A stretch of DNA of 64,000 nt from Sparus aurata (lineage: Eukaryota; Chordata; Actinopteri; Spariformes; Sparidae), in the NCBI RefSeq assembly GCF_900880675.1, contig NC_044191.1, forward strand, positions 19,061,228 through 19,125,227, in the 5' to 3' direction. Position numbers and translations under genes: made by a program. Positions 11,038-23,300 of this stretch are shown here, in pieces; the stretch's first letter is position 1; the number at the start of each line of letters is the position of its first letter. Below the pieces are notes generated by a model that was not told the DNA's origin, did not search any database, and was given only the letters and a program-made list of their open reading frames with translations.

Positions 11038-14000
11038 TTAGTTGTTTCCTTCCAGTATGCGATGTAGATTTCTTTTGTGGTTGATAATTTGGTTTGGTCT
11101 GATTGGCTTGGTGTTGTGGTCCCGAGGCTGTCCGGGCCGTGTTGGGTTGTCTGGACAGAACCTCAGGACCAGCTGGCTGAGGGGACTCTTCTCTGGCTTC
11201 AGCTCTTGGCAGGTTAAGGCTTTGTGGTGGTATGTGTGGGGGTCACTAGATTTTAGGTGATTGTAAAATTTAATTGCTCTTTTTTGTATTTTCAATATGA
11301 GGGGGAATTGGCCGAGTTCTGCTCTACATGCGTTGTTTGGTGTTTTTCTCTGGACGTGCATGATGTTCTTACAGAACTCTGTGTGGAAAGATTCTATTAT
11401 TGTTTTGTCCCATTTGTCAAATTCATGGTTTAGTTTTGGTCCCCAAATTTCACTGCCATAGAGAATTATCGGTTCTAATACAAATTGGAAAATTTTAAGC
11501 CAGATTTTAATTGGAATGTCCAGTTTGATATTTCTTCTAATTGCATAGAAAGCCCTCCTTGCTTTGTCTCTCAGATCTTTCACAGCCAAGTTGAAGCTTC
11601 CTGTGGAGCTTATGTTGAGGCCAAGGTATGTGTGGTTTTTTGTATGCTGTAATTTAGTGGTGTCCAAATAGAAATTGTGTGTGTTGTCCTGACTTCTGGA
11701 CTGCTTCTGGAAGATCATAATTTTGGTTTTCTTTGGGTTGACTGTCAGGGCCCAGGACTGACAGAATGTATGCAGAAGGTTGAGGTGCTGCTGTAGACCT
11801 TCTTTGGTTGGTGACAGCAACACCAGGTCATCTGCGTACAGGAGACCCTTAACTTCTGTGCCATTCAGATTGAGACCAGGTGATGTGGATTGATCTAATT
11901 GACATGCAAATTCATTGATGTATAAATTGAAGAGGATTGGACTGAGGTTGCATCCCTGCCTCACCCCACGACCTTGGGGAAAGAAGGCTGTTTGTTTGTC
12001 TCCTATTTTAACTGCACATTTACTGTTTGTGTACATAGATTTTATTACATCATATGTTTTTCCTCCAATGCCACTGTTGAGCAGTCTGTAGAAAAGACCC
12101 TCGTGCCAGATGGAATCAAAGGCCTTTGTGAAGTCAACAAAACATGCGTAGGCCTTTCCTTTCTTCTTGTCTAATTCTTGCTCGATCAGGGTGTGGAGGG
12201 TATAGATGTGGTCTGTTGTCCGAAAATTTGGTAAGAATCCAATCTGGCAATTATTCAAAACATTTTGGTCATTGATAAAACTGATAAGTCTTTTATTAAT
12301 AATGTTGCAAAAGGTTTTTCCCAGGTTACTATTTACACAGATTCCACGGTAATTATTAGGGTCATATTTATCTCCATTTTTATAAAGTGGTGTTATTAAA
12401 CCTTTATTCCATATGTCAGGAAAAGTGCCAACTGCTAGAATTATATTAAAAAGTTTGAGTATAGCCAATTTTAATTTATGATCAGAATATTTGATCATTT
12501 CGTTTAGGATGCTGTCGACTCCACAGGCCTTTTTAGCTTTCAGGGATTGGATGCTTTCCGTCAGTTCCTGCTCTGTTATTGAAGCATCTAGAGGGTTTTG
12601 GTTGTCTTTAATTGCTAATTCTAAAGTTTTCCACTTGGCGTGTGTTTTGTTTTGGTCACTGTTCTTTGCAAAATTGCTGTATAATTCAGTAAAATAATTC
12701 ATCCAAATGCTGCCATTTTGTATTGCCAATTGATCTTGTTGTGTTTTGTTTAGAGTGTTCCACTTCTGCCAGAACTGGTTTGACTCTAAAGATTCTTCTA
12801 TTTCAGAGAGCTGGGTTCTGGTGTGTTGGTCTTTCTTAGCTCTCAGTGTGTGTTTATATTGTTTTAAGGTGTCGTGGTAACGAAGGCGTATATTTTGGTT
12901 ATTTGGGTCTCTATGTTTTTCGTTTGATAACTTTCTTAAAGTTTTCCTTATATTTTTGCAGTCGCTGTCAAACCATTTGTTATTGTGTGTCTGTTTTGGT
13001 TTATGATTAGATGTTTTCAAGTTTGATAACTTTGCCAATTTATCAAAAATTGCGTTAATTTTGCCCACAGCAGTGTTTACACCATCATTATTATGGGGAA
13101 ATATTTCAGAAAGAAATAAATCGATTGAATATTGGATTTTGGAATTTTCAAATGCCTTTTGGTAGCTCTCCATGTTGTCTGATTTCCATCTGTATGAATG
13201 TGTGGTGTTGTACAGTTCACTGGGTTTAGAGGCCTCATAGTTATTGTGTTCCCTCTTCAGATAGACTGTGATCTTGCTGTGGTCCGAGAGGGGTGTGAGT
13301 GGGTTGACTGTGAAAGCTCTGAGAGACATTGGGTCCAGATCTGTTATTGCATAGTCTACCGTACTACTGCCAAGAGCTGAACTAAATGTGTAACGGCCCA
13401 GAGAGTCTCCTCGTAGCCTGCCATTGACTATATACAGACCCAGCGTGTGGCAGAGCTGTAAAAGCTGGGTACCGCTTGTGTTGGTAATTTTATCAAAATT
13501 GTGTCTTGGAGGGAGTTCGGGGAGAGGAAAGCAGGTTTCTCCAGGTAGGCCTGAGTGCTGATCTCCCTGGATGTTTATAGTGTCAGCTTTCTCTCCAGTT
13601 CTAGCATTCAGGTCCCCACAGATTAGCACATTTCCTAAAGTTTTAAATTGGTTTATTTCCCCCTCTAGAGTGGAAAAAATATCTTCGTTGTAGTAGGGAG
13701 ATTCTGAGGGGGGTATGTAAATAGCACATAGGTAGACATGTTGGTCTGCACATATTATTTCTTTGCTAATTTTCAGCCAAATATGGGATTCTACTTTTTT
13801 GATTATTTCAATTGAGTGGGTTAGTTGTGATCTATACCAAATGATCATGCCTCCTGAGTCCCTACCCTGGGTTACTGTTTGGAGTTTAATTGATGGAATA
13901 ATAATCTCGACGAAACCGTAAGGACAACAAGTGGAACTGTCTCCTCTGTACCATGTCTCTTGTAAGACGGTGATATCAGAGTCTTTTACTTCTCTAATAA

Positions 14001-14082
14001 AATCTGGATTTTGGCTTTTTAAACCAAAAGCAGATGATCTAAGGCCTTGAATGTTCCAACATGTTATTTGAAAGGATTTCAT
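11038..14082 (-). CDS. LINE ORF2: AP endonuclease and reverse transcriptase, 1,014 aa, uninterrupted
   Basis: Nicks target DNA and copies the element's RNA in place. The apurinic-type endonuclease is N-terminal (about residues 1-275): CWNIQGL at 8-14, LQETWY near 40, CGDLNARTG near 155 and LSDHSKITVY near 270. The reverse transcriptase covers about 510-800: LYKNGDKYDPNNYRGI, CFVDFTKAFDSIWHEG, GVRQGCNLSPILFNLYIN and LLYADDLVLLS with the catalytic YADD. The C-terminus carries LEPIILYGSEIWGP, typical of the group. There is no stop or frameshift, so the copy may be recent. No RNase H domain is visible. Confidence 0.9.
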   Translation of the reverse strand: MKSFQITCWNIQGLRSSAFGLKSQNPDFIREVKDSDITVLQETWYRGDSSTCCPYGFVEIIIPSIKLQTVTQGRDSGGMIIWYRSQLTHSIEIIKKVESHIWLKISKEIICADQHVYLCAIYIPPSESPYYNEDIFSTLEGEINQFKTLGNVLICGDLNARTGEKADTINIQGDQHSGLPGETCFPLPELPPRHNFDKITNTSGTQLLQLCHTLGLYIVNGRLRGDSLGRYTFSSALGSSTVDYAITDLDPMSLRAFTVNPLTPLSDHSKITVYLKREHNNYEASKPSELYNTTHSYRWKSDNMESYQKAFENSKIQYSIDLFLSEIFPHNNDGVNTAVGKINAIFDKLAKLSNLKTSNHKPKQTHNNKWFDSDCKNIRKTLRKLSNEKHRDPNNQNIRLRYHDTLKQYKHTLRAKKDQHTRTQLSEIEESLESNQFWQKWNTLNKTQQDQLAIQNGSIWMNYFTELYSNFAKNSDQNKTHAKWKTLELAIKDNQNPLDASITEQELTESIQSLKAKKACGVDSILNEMIKYSDHKLKLAILKLFNIILAVGTFPDIWNKGLITPLYKNGDKYDPNNYRGICVNSNLGKTFCNIINKRLISFINDQNVLNNCQIGFLPNFRTTDHIYTLHTLIEQELDKKKGKAYACFVDFTKAFDSIWHEGLFYRLLNSGIGGKTYDVIKSMYTNSKCAVKIGDKQTAFFPQGRGVRQGCNLSPILFNLYINEFACQLDQSTSPGLNLNGTEVKGLLYADDLVLLSPTKEGLQQHLNLLHTFCQSWALTVNPKKTKIMIFQKQSRSQDNTHNFYLDTTKLQHTKNHTYLGLNISSTGSFNLAVKDLRDKARRAFYAIRRNIKLDIPIKIWLKIFQFVLEPIILYGSEIWGPKLNHEFDKWDKTIIESFHTEFCKNIMHVQRKTPNNACRAELGQFPLILKIQKRAIKFYNHLKSSDPHTYHHKALTCQELKPEKSPLSQLVLRFCPDNPTRPGQPRDHNTKPIRPNQIINHKRNLHRILEGNN

Positions 14083-14278
14083 CTTTGAATGTGTTCTGTT
14101 TTAAAAATAAGATAAACACTAAAACAAATAATAAATTACCAAAAACAAGAAATAAACAATTAAATTTGATTAAATAAGAGATGTTGGGGGATAGTTTAGA
14201 GTGTGTGATGTATGATGTATGTAATGTATGTATATGAGTTTATCTCAAAGATTTCACGATTCTGTCTCTGCTCATCTA

Positions 14279-14870
14279 TTACTTAGCTATGAGGTTCGAG
14301 CAGAGCAGGTGTAGCATGTACTGTATCTCCCTGAGGTCACCAGTGGGGGGTGGGGGTGCCGCTCCTCTCACAACCTCTGCATAGTTCTGTCCAGTAGGCT
14401 GGGGTGCCTGTAGAGCTGGCTGTACTGCTGGAAGTAGGCGGGGGGGAGGGGGTCTAGGTTGTGGGGGCCTGTGTTGACTTGGTTGCGGGGTGTGTTGGTG
14501 ATGGTGGTGATCTTGCGAGGGCCGGAGTGTTCTCGGTGTCCTTGCTGCTAGTCTGGGCTGGTGGTGTCTAGGAGCTATGGGAGGTCTTGGAGGTCTAGAA
14601 GGTCTGGGTGGGGTCTGTGCTGGCCGATTGCTACTCTGAGCGGTGGTGAGGTTCCTGCTGAAGGCGATGTCCTTCAGGGTCTTGGCCAGGATGGGGACTG
14701 CTTCTCTGTATAGGTGTACGTGGTCATACAGGCAGTCTGGACCTAGTGTTGGGTGGTGAGCCAGGAACACGTTGGGTTTTAGGGCACAGTCCCTGGAGAC
14801 GCTGGCGTTCACCCTGTGTATGGTGTGGGGGTGGAAGTCTCTTCTTGGCAGGAGGGTGGAGATGTCTCTC
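14279..14870 (-). pseudogene. LINE ORF1 remnant (end of SGNH/esterase-like domain plus Pro-rich tail)
   Basis: The frame reads KPNVFLAHHPTLGPDCLYDH then VHLYREAVPILAKTLKDIAF. The Asp-x-Val-His region looks like the C-terminal catalytic end of an SGNH hydrolase, as found in ORF1 of several LINE groups. A Pro/Arg-rich stretch and QNYAEVVRG follow, with a stop at 14,279. The N-terminal part of the domain is missing, which shows 5' truncation. The open frame continues to 14,908 through simple sequence not part of the element. Confidence 0.6.
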
Positions 14871-16601
14871 TCTGTCTCTCTGTCTCTCTTACTCCATCCC
14901 GCCATCACTCACTTTCTGTCATTATAACTACCTCCTCTCCTCCCGTCTTCACCTTCAAGACTATCTATTCATCCTTCTCAGGTGTCATTTTGCTCTTTTG
15001 TTCATCTGCCGCTCCTCATCTCTAGTATATCTTCCTCATCTCTCCATCTGTGTCTCTTCATCTCTCTCGTCTTCCTTCCTATGATTTCCTTACTTCCCTT
15101 TCTTCTTATTCCCCCCCCATCCCCCGTTTCTCCCCCTCTCTGCAGTCTGTTCATCCCCAGGTCTCTCTGCAGCACACCGGCTCCTATGGCACTCGTGCCT
15201 GCAGGGATTAGTGCTTCCCTCCCAGTGAGCCTTTAAGCCCTGTGACCTGCTCGTCACTCATTGGTCACACCCACTACCACGTTCATTTGTGGTGCTGCTG
15301 ACTTGTACTGGCACATATTGACAAGTGTACCAGTCCTGAAGTATTGGCAAGAAGCGTTCCCACTCCACAAGAATGTAAACTGTGCAAGAATAGTTATTTT
15401 ATTATTGTTTGTGTAAAGATTTAACTCCAGCCTTTAATGGGTTTCACACAATTTACTTTGTTGTGTATATATAAACTTTCCCTTTCTAACTATGCCATGT
15501 AAGATTATGATGATGAAGATTAGTCCCCAATAAGCGCAGACATGAAAGTATGGCGGAAATGGCGAGACTTTTTCCAGAGGCTTTGTATGCATAAAAGGAG
15601 ATATCTCCAAGACAAGTTTTCCTTAATAAAAGCTACTTGCCTTCAATGTCACATAAAATATAATAATATTCCTGGTTACTTTACAAATAGGGTGAAGCAG
15701 TGCATGTTTTTGAGCATCTTTAAAAAGGTCAGGATATAAAATTATCCCAAACAAAATACTATTTGCATGAGTAACAACAACACTTCGCCCAACATTCAGG
15801 TGCATAAGAAATACTTGACTATAGCAACGTGTGACTTATCGCAGGTGTGTCAATTTGTAGAAACTGGATTATCTTTTCCTTTTTTTAGACCCGAGTGGTG
15901 GGTTTATCTTAAAATCTACAAATGATCCTAACCACCATTTGGGAATTTAACATAACTTATTGAGGCTGGGTATATTTGGTGATCCATTCACAACACTATT
16001 TGCAAATATACACCTCACTGGAATAAACTGATACATACATACATCTGCCAAATTAACAAGTGGGCCCAAATAGTTAAGAATGTGCTGTAGAAGTAACAAG
16101 TAGGGATTTACAGTTGCGTTTTTTACAGGGACAATAATGATACAGATTATTAGTAATCCAGGAGACAAAGTTTTCACACCCCTACTTAGAAGGATGGAAG
16201 GAAGGATGATGATGCCAAACGTGAACATGGCGATTTACTCCATTGCTGTGAATCATTTTTGAACTGAGTCTGTTAGTTAAATGTCAGAAACATGAATATC
16301 TAATCCTGTGATTCTGAATAAAAAAAAGATATAGGGAACAAATCATCAGTAGTCTCTGATCAAAAGCAGAGAACCTGTTTGGACTGATTTTTTCTTAACT
16401 CTGGTACGCTGTGAATGTACTACTAAGTGCATTAATAAGGCCATGTTCAAACATGTATGCAGGTTCCAGTCTATTTCTGGTCCAATTAACCTACATGCAT
16501 AGGGGAGAGGTGATCAATCACTCTGTCAGGGTCTTCTCATGAACAATGTAGGGAAAACAGCTTCTAACAGCAAAATGATGGGCTACATATTATTATGGGT
16601 T
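14871..16601. other. CT-rich and AT-rich DNA without a gene
   Basis: 14,860-15,170 is pyrimidine-rich (CTCTC, TCATC, CCCCC); the rest is AT-rich. Nothing coding was recognised. Confidence 0.5.
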
Positions 16602-16783
16602 ATGGCATACATTTGAACTTCAAGTTTCTTTGGTTAAAAGGTATGTAAAATTAGACCCTGTTTTTTTCAATCCTGTAAAATTAAGACTTTGAGCACTGAG
16701 CCTGTGAAGTTTGCATTTTTTTTTACCTACTTGGAATCTAAGATTTCACACTTCTCCTACTTCTTTTGAGTTTCTGGCTGTTA
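16602..16783 (+). repeat. single-copy source of segment C of the 363-bp array
   Basis: Matches 19,069-19,250 and the next array copy over 182 bp, from atggcatacatttgaac to ctggctgtta, with one difference seen (caatcc here, cattcc in the array). The flanking sequence on each side is unrelated to the array. Confidence 0.92.
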
Positions 16784-17223
16784 GAATAGCACAGTTCTCA
16801 TAGATGACCAGCACACATGCACACAAAAACAATCTTTGTTAAAGTCTGGATGAGTGATTTCCTCAGCCATTTTGTTAAAAATCAATCTGTACTGTATGCA
16901 CTTGCTTCCATTTGAGGCTATTTGTTTCAACATGAAGATTATGAGATACAATTCAGCAGTGGGCCCCTGTTTTTACTGGCTTGATATCAACTTTGACAAA
17001 GCCAGTTTAGCCAAAATGGACTCCTCTGAGTATTTATAAGTATATGCTAAATGTGAGATCCTTGTACCATCATCACACCACACAGCAGAGTGGCAGAATC
17101 AGGCCACAGAGTAATTCCTGTGAAATCTCTAAGCAGTGACTACACCAGGGTGCACTTCAAGAATGAACAGCTGTTGGCATCCATCTCTTGTGAGTATCTG
17201 CATTTAAGCAGAGTGTACTGTAC

Positions 17224-17381
17224 CTGGGCGGCAGGCCCTCCAGAGCTTTGTTCAGGTATTGTGGAGTGTTGTCTGTGTCTGCTGCGGAGAGAGGAACATC
17301 TGGAGTGTCTGCTTTGGAGTCACCGTCACATTCTCCCTCCACGTCGCCTTGCAGGCCCAGCCTGTCATCGCCATCACCCTC
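17224..17381 (-). CDS. cds1: cds1 exon 2
   Basis: A 158-nt exon after acceptor tccctgcag. It reads EGDGDDRLGLQGDVEGE, then DTPDVPLSAADTDNTPQY and LNKALEGLPP, ending in phase 2 at donor gtacag. It is acidic and disordered, as in the CDS1 N-terminus. Confidence 0.85.
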
Positions 17382-20300
17382 CTGCAGGGACAAGCACAGA
17401 CACACCCAGATATTCAAATACTGACTTGAGATAGTGAGCGTTCACTGTGTAGAAAACACAGACAGACAGCAGGGCAGTGTGCACAAGGTGATAACAGAAG
17501 AGTATGATGCTGTATCATCCTATAAAGAAAAAGGATGAGCACTGCGAGCTCCTCTGAGATGCAAACGACAAGTAAATGTTTAGGTAGTCAAATACAGTAT
17601 AGTGGAGTCTGGTGTGAGGAGTCAGACAGGGCTCAGCAGACAGCGCTTTATTTAGGACTGAATTTAGTCTCTCACCTGGGAGAGGAGGACATTACAGAAC
17701 TGGTGCATGTATCCTCTGAGGTCGGCTGGGACTCAAGTAGGTCTGCAAGCGAATGTGGAAGTCTGTGTGTGTTTGTTTTTGCGTGTAACAAATGGTTTCT
17801 TTTGCACAAGAGACAGCCTACAGTGACTCAAAACCAGACGACTGTCAGAGACTTTAACCCAAAATAATATCTGTACTCAATATCATAATAACTTACTCAA
17901 ATTTAATTAGCTGGTTCTTTTATTTCGAAATGTAGTTATCATCATTTGATGTAAGTGTGACTTCACTGCCTATACAATAAGTTCATAATCATTTATAAGA
18001 CATACTCCCACATCGTGACATCTTACCAAATATATCTTGATATTTGATGCTACAGATCAACTAAATCATAAAACAACTATTTTCCAACCATTTCTTGAGA
18101 TCCTTTTATGAAGTATTTTGTTCCCATTATCATACTAATGTTTATCTAGCGACCTATAACATATCTTAAAGTGAACATAAATATTCCACACTTTCATCAT
18201 ATTTCAACACAAACTAATAATACTCAAAAAGTCCATAAAAGGAGAGAGTTTGATTTCAATGTGATCAGGAAGCTGGAGGATTACTGTCTCAGCCTGACTG
18301 AGCTGAAAGTCTAAACCTGGTGTCGACAGGTTAACAGGCTGCTGCCCGGGAGGCAAACATCTTTATTAGGGTTAATGAATCTTTAATCTGGATTTAATCT
18401 CAGTCTATACACACAGCCTCTACATGTGCTCTGTTTCTACTATGTGCTGGCAAAATGCAGTAGATATGTTTTCTTGTATGTGACACAGAATGGGCAAAAG
18501 TGGTGCTGCAGCAGACTGAATGACTAATTGCCAAATTTTAAATTATTCACCAGCTATCATAATAATTTGATTTTGGGTTGAGTCATTTTGAAGAAACTGA
18601 GTCAAAATCCTCTGATTCCAGCTTCTTAAATAAAAATATTTGATGGCTTATTTACTCCTCTATGACAGTTAAGTGAATATCTTTGGTTTGTGGATCGGGA
18701 AACGTCCACAATTGATTAATCGAGAAAATAGCCAACAGATTAATGGACAATGTAAATAATCCTTAGTTGCTGTCCTAGGCAAATGTAACACCGAGCAGTG
18801 TGATCACTTCATAAATTATAAACCTGTTCATCACATCTGTTGGGTCCTCTTGGGTTTTTCTTATAGCTGCATCATGAGTCTTGATTAACCACCTGCTTTA
18901 TTTCAATCTATTAAGATCACAGCTTGTGTTACTTTAAGTTTCACCTCTTCATTTAACGTAGAATAAATAAAATTGTTAAGTTTTCTACATGGATTTGTTT
19001 GTGTCCAGCACACCTGAATGTTGCTGTGTTACTGCAGTTTACCAGAAACAAGGGTCTGGATTGTTTCAATGGCATACATTTGAACTTCAAGTTTCTTTGG
19101 TTAAAAGGTATGTAAAATTAGACCCTGTTTTTTTCATTCCTGTAAAATTAAGACTTTGAGCACTGAGCCTGTGAAGTTTGCATTTTTTTTTACCTACTTG
19201 GAATCTAAGATTTCACACTTCTCCTACTTCTTTTGAGTTTCTGGCTGTTAACCACCTGCTTTATTTCAATCTATTAAGATCACAGCTTGTGTTACTTTAA
19301 GTTTCACCTCTTCATTTAACGTAGAATAAATAAAATTGTTAAGTTTTCTACATGGATTTGTTTGTGTCCAGCACACCTGAATGTTGCTGTGTTACTGCAG
19401 TTTACCAGAAACAAGGGTCTGGATTGTTTCAATGGCATACATTTGAACTTCAAGTTTCTTTGGTTAAAAGGTATGTAAAATTAGACCCTGTTTTTTTCAT
19501 TCCTGTAAAATTAAGACTTTGAGCACTGAGCCTGTGAAGTTTGCATTTTTTTTTACCTACTTGGAATCTAAGATTTCACACTTCTCCTACTTCTTTTGAG
19601 TTTCTGGCTGTTAACCACCTGCTTTATTTCAATCTATTAAGATCACAGCTTGTGTTACTTTAAGTTTCACCTCTTCATTTAACGTAGAATAAATAAAATT
19701 GTTAAGTTTTCTACATGGATTTGTTTGTGTCCAGCACACCTGAATGTTGCTGTGTTACTGCAGTTTACCAGAATTTACTGTAAACAAGGTCCCCTGCTAG
19801 TAAAACAGTAATTACAACTCAGCAAATGCGTCTGATAACAAAGAGTAAAAACAGAAAATGTTAATAAGCTGCTGGTTATATGCCAGTCCCAAGACTAATT
19901 TTAAAAAATACGTACACATTTTCTTGTTTTCTGATATCCAGAATTACCACTGCAAATTACCTTTTTTTTTTTTTTTTTACTTTGCATACTTTTTTTACTT
20001 TGACTGTCTATATGATTGCCAACTATAAACAATTACAGTCAGCAAAATATTGAGACAACAGAACTTTGGCATCTTTTTTGCTGCTGCTAAGCAAGAAAAC
20101 ATCTGCCATATTTACAAAAGTCAGAAATCGGCACTTTGGGTTTGAAAAACGCTGACCCAGTGACGACGGAAGGCCAAAACTGAGAAAACATGAAGCACTT
20201 TCAGATTTAGCATTAGTATGGACACAGACACTCTGACACCATTAATAAGTAAGCACAGTGACATGCTAGAAGTTAAGGCCAACACTTTTGTTCTTGAGTT

Positions 20301-23300
20301 AACACCAGTAATGGTCTATCATGTAACAAAACAGCAAGTGGAGATGCTTCTCCTGCCCAAAAGAGGCTATTTTTAAAACCAAGTGAAATTCCTCGCAAGC
20401 TCATACACCGATTGTTTCCTTTTGCACTTGAGAGGCTCGCTGATGCCCCTGGACATTTTTTTCCTTTAATGGCTCCTTTTACTCAAACGTTACTAAATAC
20501 GGTCAGTGGGGGCATCAGGGTTAAATCAGAGAGCTTTTCATTTAGAAATACGGCCTTTGATCTCGGTCAGACGCTGTAATTAAGTGGAAAAGTGCTGAGA
20601 GTGGGAGCAGGCTGAGGTTGAGCCAGAGGGGGTCACTAAAGTTTATGTTGGGAGTTCAGGAGAGAAGAGGTGTAACTGAAGATTTCTACTCAGGTTTTAA
20701 TGAGGAGACTGTGGAGAGCTACAGGGTCCTATCTGCTGTGTGACTCACACATCTTGTCTGAAAAAGGGAAACACAAGACACACAACAGCCACTATGGAAG
20801 ACTGCACTGGGACCAGTGGTTCCAACTCTCTTGGAAATCTAGTTAGTAATTTTGTGTAATCCTGCTGACAAACCAACCAACCAACAAACAACAAATGGAT
20901 ATGGGTGAAAACATAACCTCCTTGGCGAAGACAATTAGAGGTTAAACAATTAATCAATTGATTAGCAGATCTTTTGAAGTCATTTATTGAGCAAAAATAG
21001 CAAATGTTCTTCGGTTTCTACTAATATGAGAGAATTTCATTTCATATCATTGTAAAATAAATATCTCTGGGTTTACCACCATTAGTCAGACAACACAGTT
21101 CACTGTGGCATCTGGAACCATTTTCCCTTATAATGAAGACCAAATAATGCATTTTTGTTAAATTTCAAGTTAGGAAATAGCAAAGGGTAAGAGATTAACA
21201 TACTGAAAACTGATGGCTTATCGTGTAGTACAGATTGCAGAGATGATATAAATTTTTATCTAATTAAAAATATAAAAAACAAGGGTCTGGATTGTTTCAA
21301 CGCAAAACATTGTGCTGCAAAATCCTCCTGAGGACAGTCATTGTCAGACTCTGATTGGATCACTTGACAGCAGCAGTTATCTTCATAATTCTATTTCTCC
21401 TACCATTGTTATTGATTACCAACAACACAGATACTATGACAACCTGAAAGCTGAAAACTTAGCAGACAGAAAACTTCAATCTGCCACTGACCGGTGGCTA
21501 ACGGTGCTTTCTCACTCTGGTTTCACTGACACAGTTGGTCGAAAGTTCAATTAGTGTTAAACATTCCTGAGCCTTGGTCAGCACATTAATCCATACACAC
21601 AAATGTGTTACATGCAGAGCTACAGTATTACAGCCTAATCTGGGTGAATGTACTCAAGTCTGTTAATTAAACGGTCAAACACTGTTAATCTTTTGTTTAT
21701 CTAGTAAGGTACGCTGACCACTGTGCAAATACTTCACAGTCTAACTCTTCAAACAATTCTGCAAATATGGGCCGTAACAATCCATGTTATTCTGTAAGGT
21801 CAAACAAGTCCTGAGTACATGTAACCAATAGACACAAAATGAAAACATTGCTAACAGCGCATGAAATTAAGCAGCCATAGCAGGAGGCGCATCCAAAATA
21901 TTGACTTTCTACACTATGTGCATGTAAGGAGACAGTAAAGCAGAAGCATTATAACTGCCTTTGTAGCTTGGCCGACCTCCAACATCACCTTTGTGAGTGA
22001 AGGAGATCAGATCAGAGGACAGGTAACGAGCAGCATCAGCTCCACACAAAGACAGCCTTTGACAGCCCAGAAGAAAGAGAAGAAAAGAACTACAGCTGGT
22101 GCTTTCTGGAGCAAGACCTCAGCTCTTTGTACAGTATGCACAGGTAGTTCTTTATCAAGAATTAATATACCAGAGCTAAGTTAGTATTCTTAAACTATTC
22201 TTAAAGAAAGAAAAAAAACATTTTCGGACTATCTCAATTGTTTTTCGAGAGTGATAATGACCAATATGCAATTAAGTAATCTCAAAATACATCTCTAGTT
22301 ATAACATGATAACAAATTCCCCACAGGCTGGAAACAAAAATGATGACTCGCCTTTAATAGAGGGTTGTAGCAAATTAAAATGATCATGATTTCAAGTGAG
22401 GATTCAAATTGTCTGCAGTAGAAAAAGAACAAGTCAGATGAGACTTTGCCCTTTGGCTTTCATAATGGCAGAACTAATAACATAAAGACAGACCATTTCA
22501 GAGTCAGTAGATGAACTAGTCATGCTACTGTGCCCTGCAGATAAAGAGCTGTTTCCTGTTAATGTGTGTAATTTAAGCATGTGTGTTTGATTTTGTGCAT
22601 GTCTATCCCAGAATGCCAAGAGGATGACTGACAATAACAGCACACAAACAGTACGGTGCCTGTAGCACAAGTTTCATACGACCTACTGTGGTGACTCAGT
22701 TCTTTTTGCAACAGTGGAATGAAAGTTGATTTTCACCTCATTCAAACCCTTGTTTTCTTTATTCAAACTCTACTGTACTGGAATATGTTTGTATTTCTAA
22801 AGAAATCTGTCAATTGTCAATTAAAAGGAGAAGGTTTCATTGCAATTTTATCAGAAGGCTGGAGGACTCTGTTTTTTCAGGGCACACAAGCTCACATCTG
22901 CTTGTTTGGATGGCAAAATAACATATTTTTGGTGCAGTAAACAGATAAAATATAAACTTGTTCAACACCACCACCAGTATTTTCATTTTACAATGGAGCA
23001 GGTTCTCTGAAACAGCCTCAACCGGTAGTACAGTCAACAATTTCATCAATCCCACCAAAAACCTGGCTTCACATTTCTGAATGACTGCTAAAAACTAAAA
23101 ACTTAACCTCACAAAAGCGGTGCCTTCAGATGTGATGCTACTAGTCACGGTATATGAGTGTATAAGCATTTAGCTTGACAAAGAGAAATCAAAGGTGCAG
23201 CGAACCACAGTCGTAATCTCATCTCACTTGAGAGAGCTATAATTCAGCCTGGAAGGGTCAATAGCAGAGGAGGAAAACAAAGCAACATTCTCACCACAAG

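Larger units (their letters stand above)
10073..14870 (-). mobile_element. non-LTR retrotransposon (LINE), I/Nimb-like, 5'-truncated
   Basis: Minus-strand element. Its 3' end has the sense string ccaataaagctctttg followed by AATTG-type short repeats at about 10,073-10,100, a tail seen in fish I/Nimb-type LINEs. It carries an ORF1 remnant and a full ORF2. The 3' UTR is interrupted by a long GT tract. The 5' border near 14,870 is estimated from the loss of ORF1 similarity at a TCTCTG-rich tract. Clade assignment is from memory of fish repeats, not from a search. Confidence 0.75.

Noticed and set aside
14746..15236. Plus-strand Leu/Ser-rich open frames suggesting membrane segments
   Set aside because: Caused by pyrimidine-rich simple sequence; no start context or family match.
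18888..19773. Tandem array considered as CRISPR-like or satellite DNA
   Set aside because: Only 2.4 copies with a 363-bp unit in a vertebrate intron; no spacer structure, and unit composition points to local template switching.
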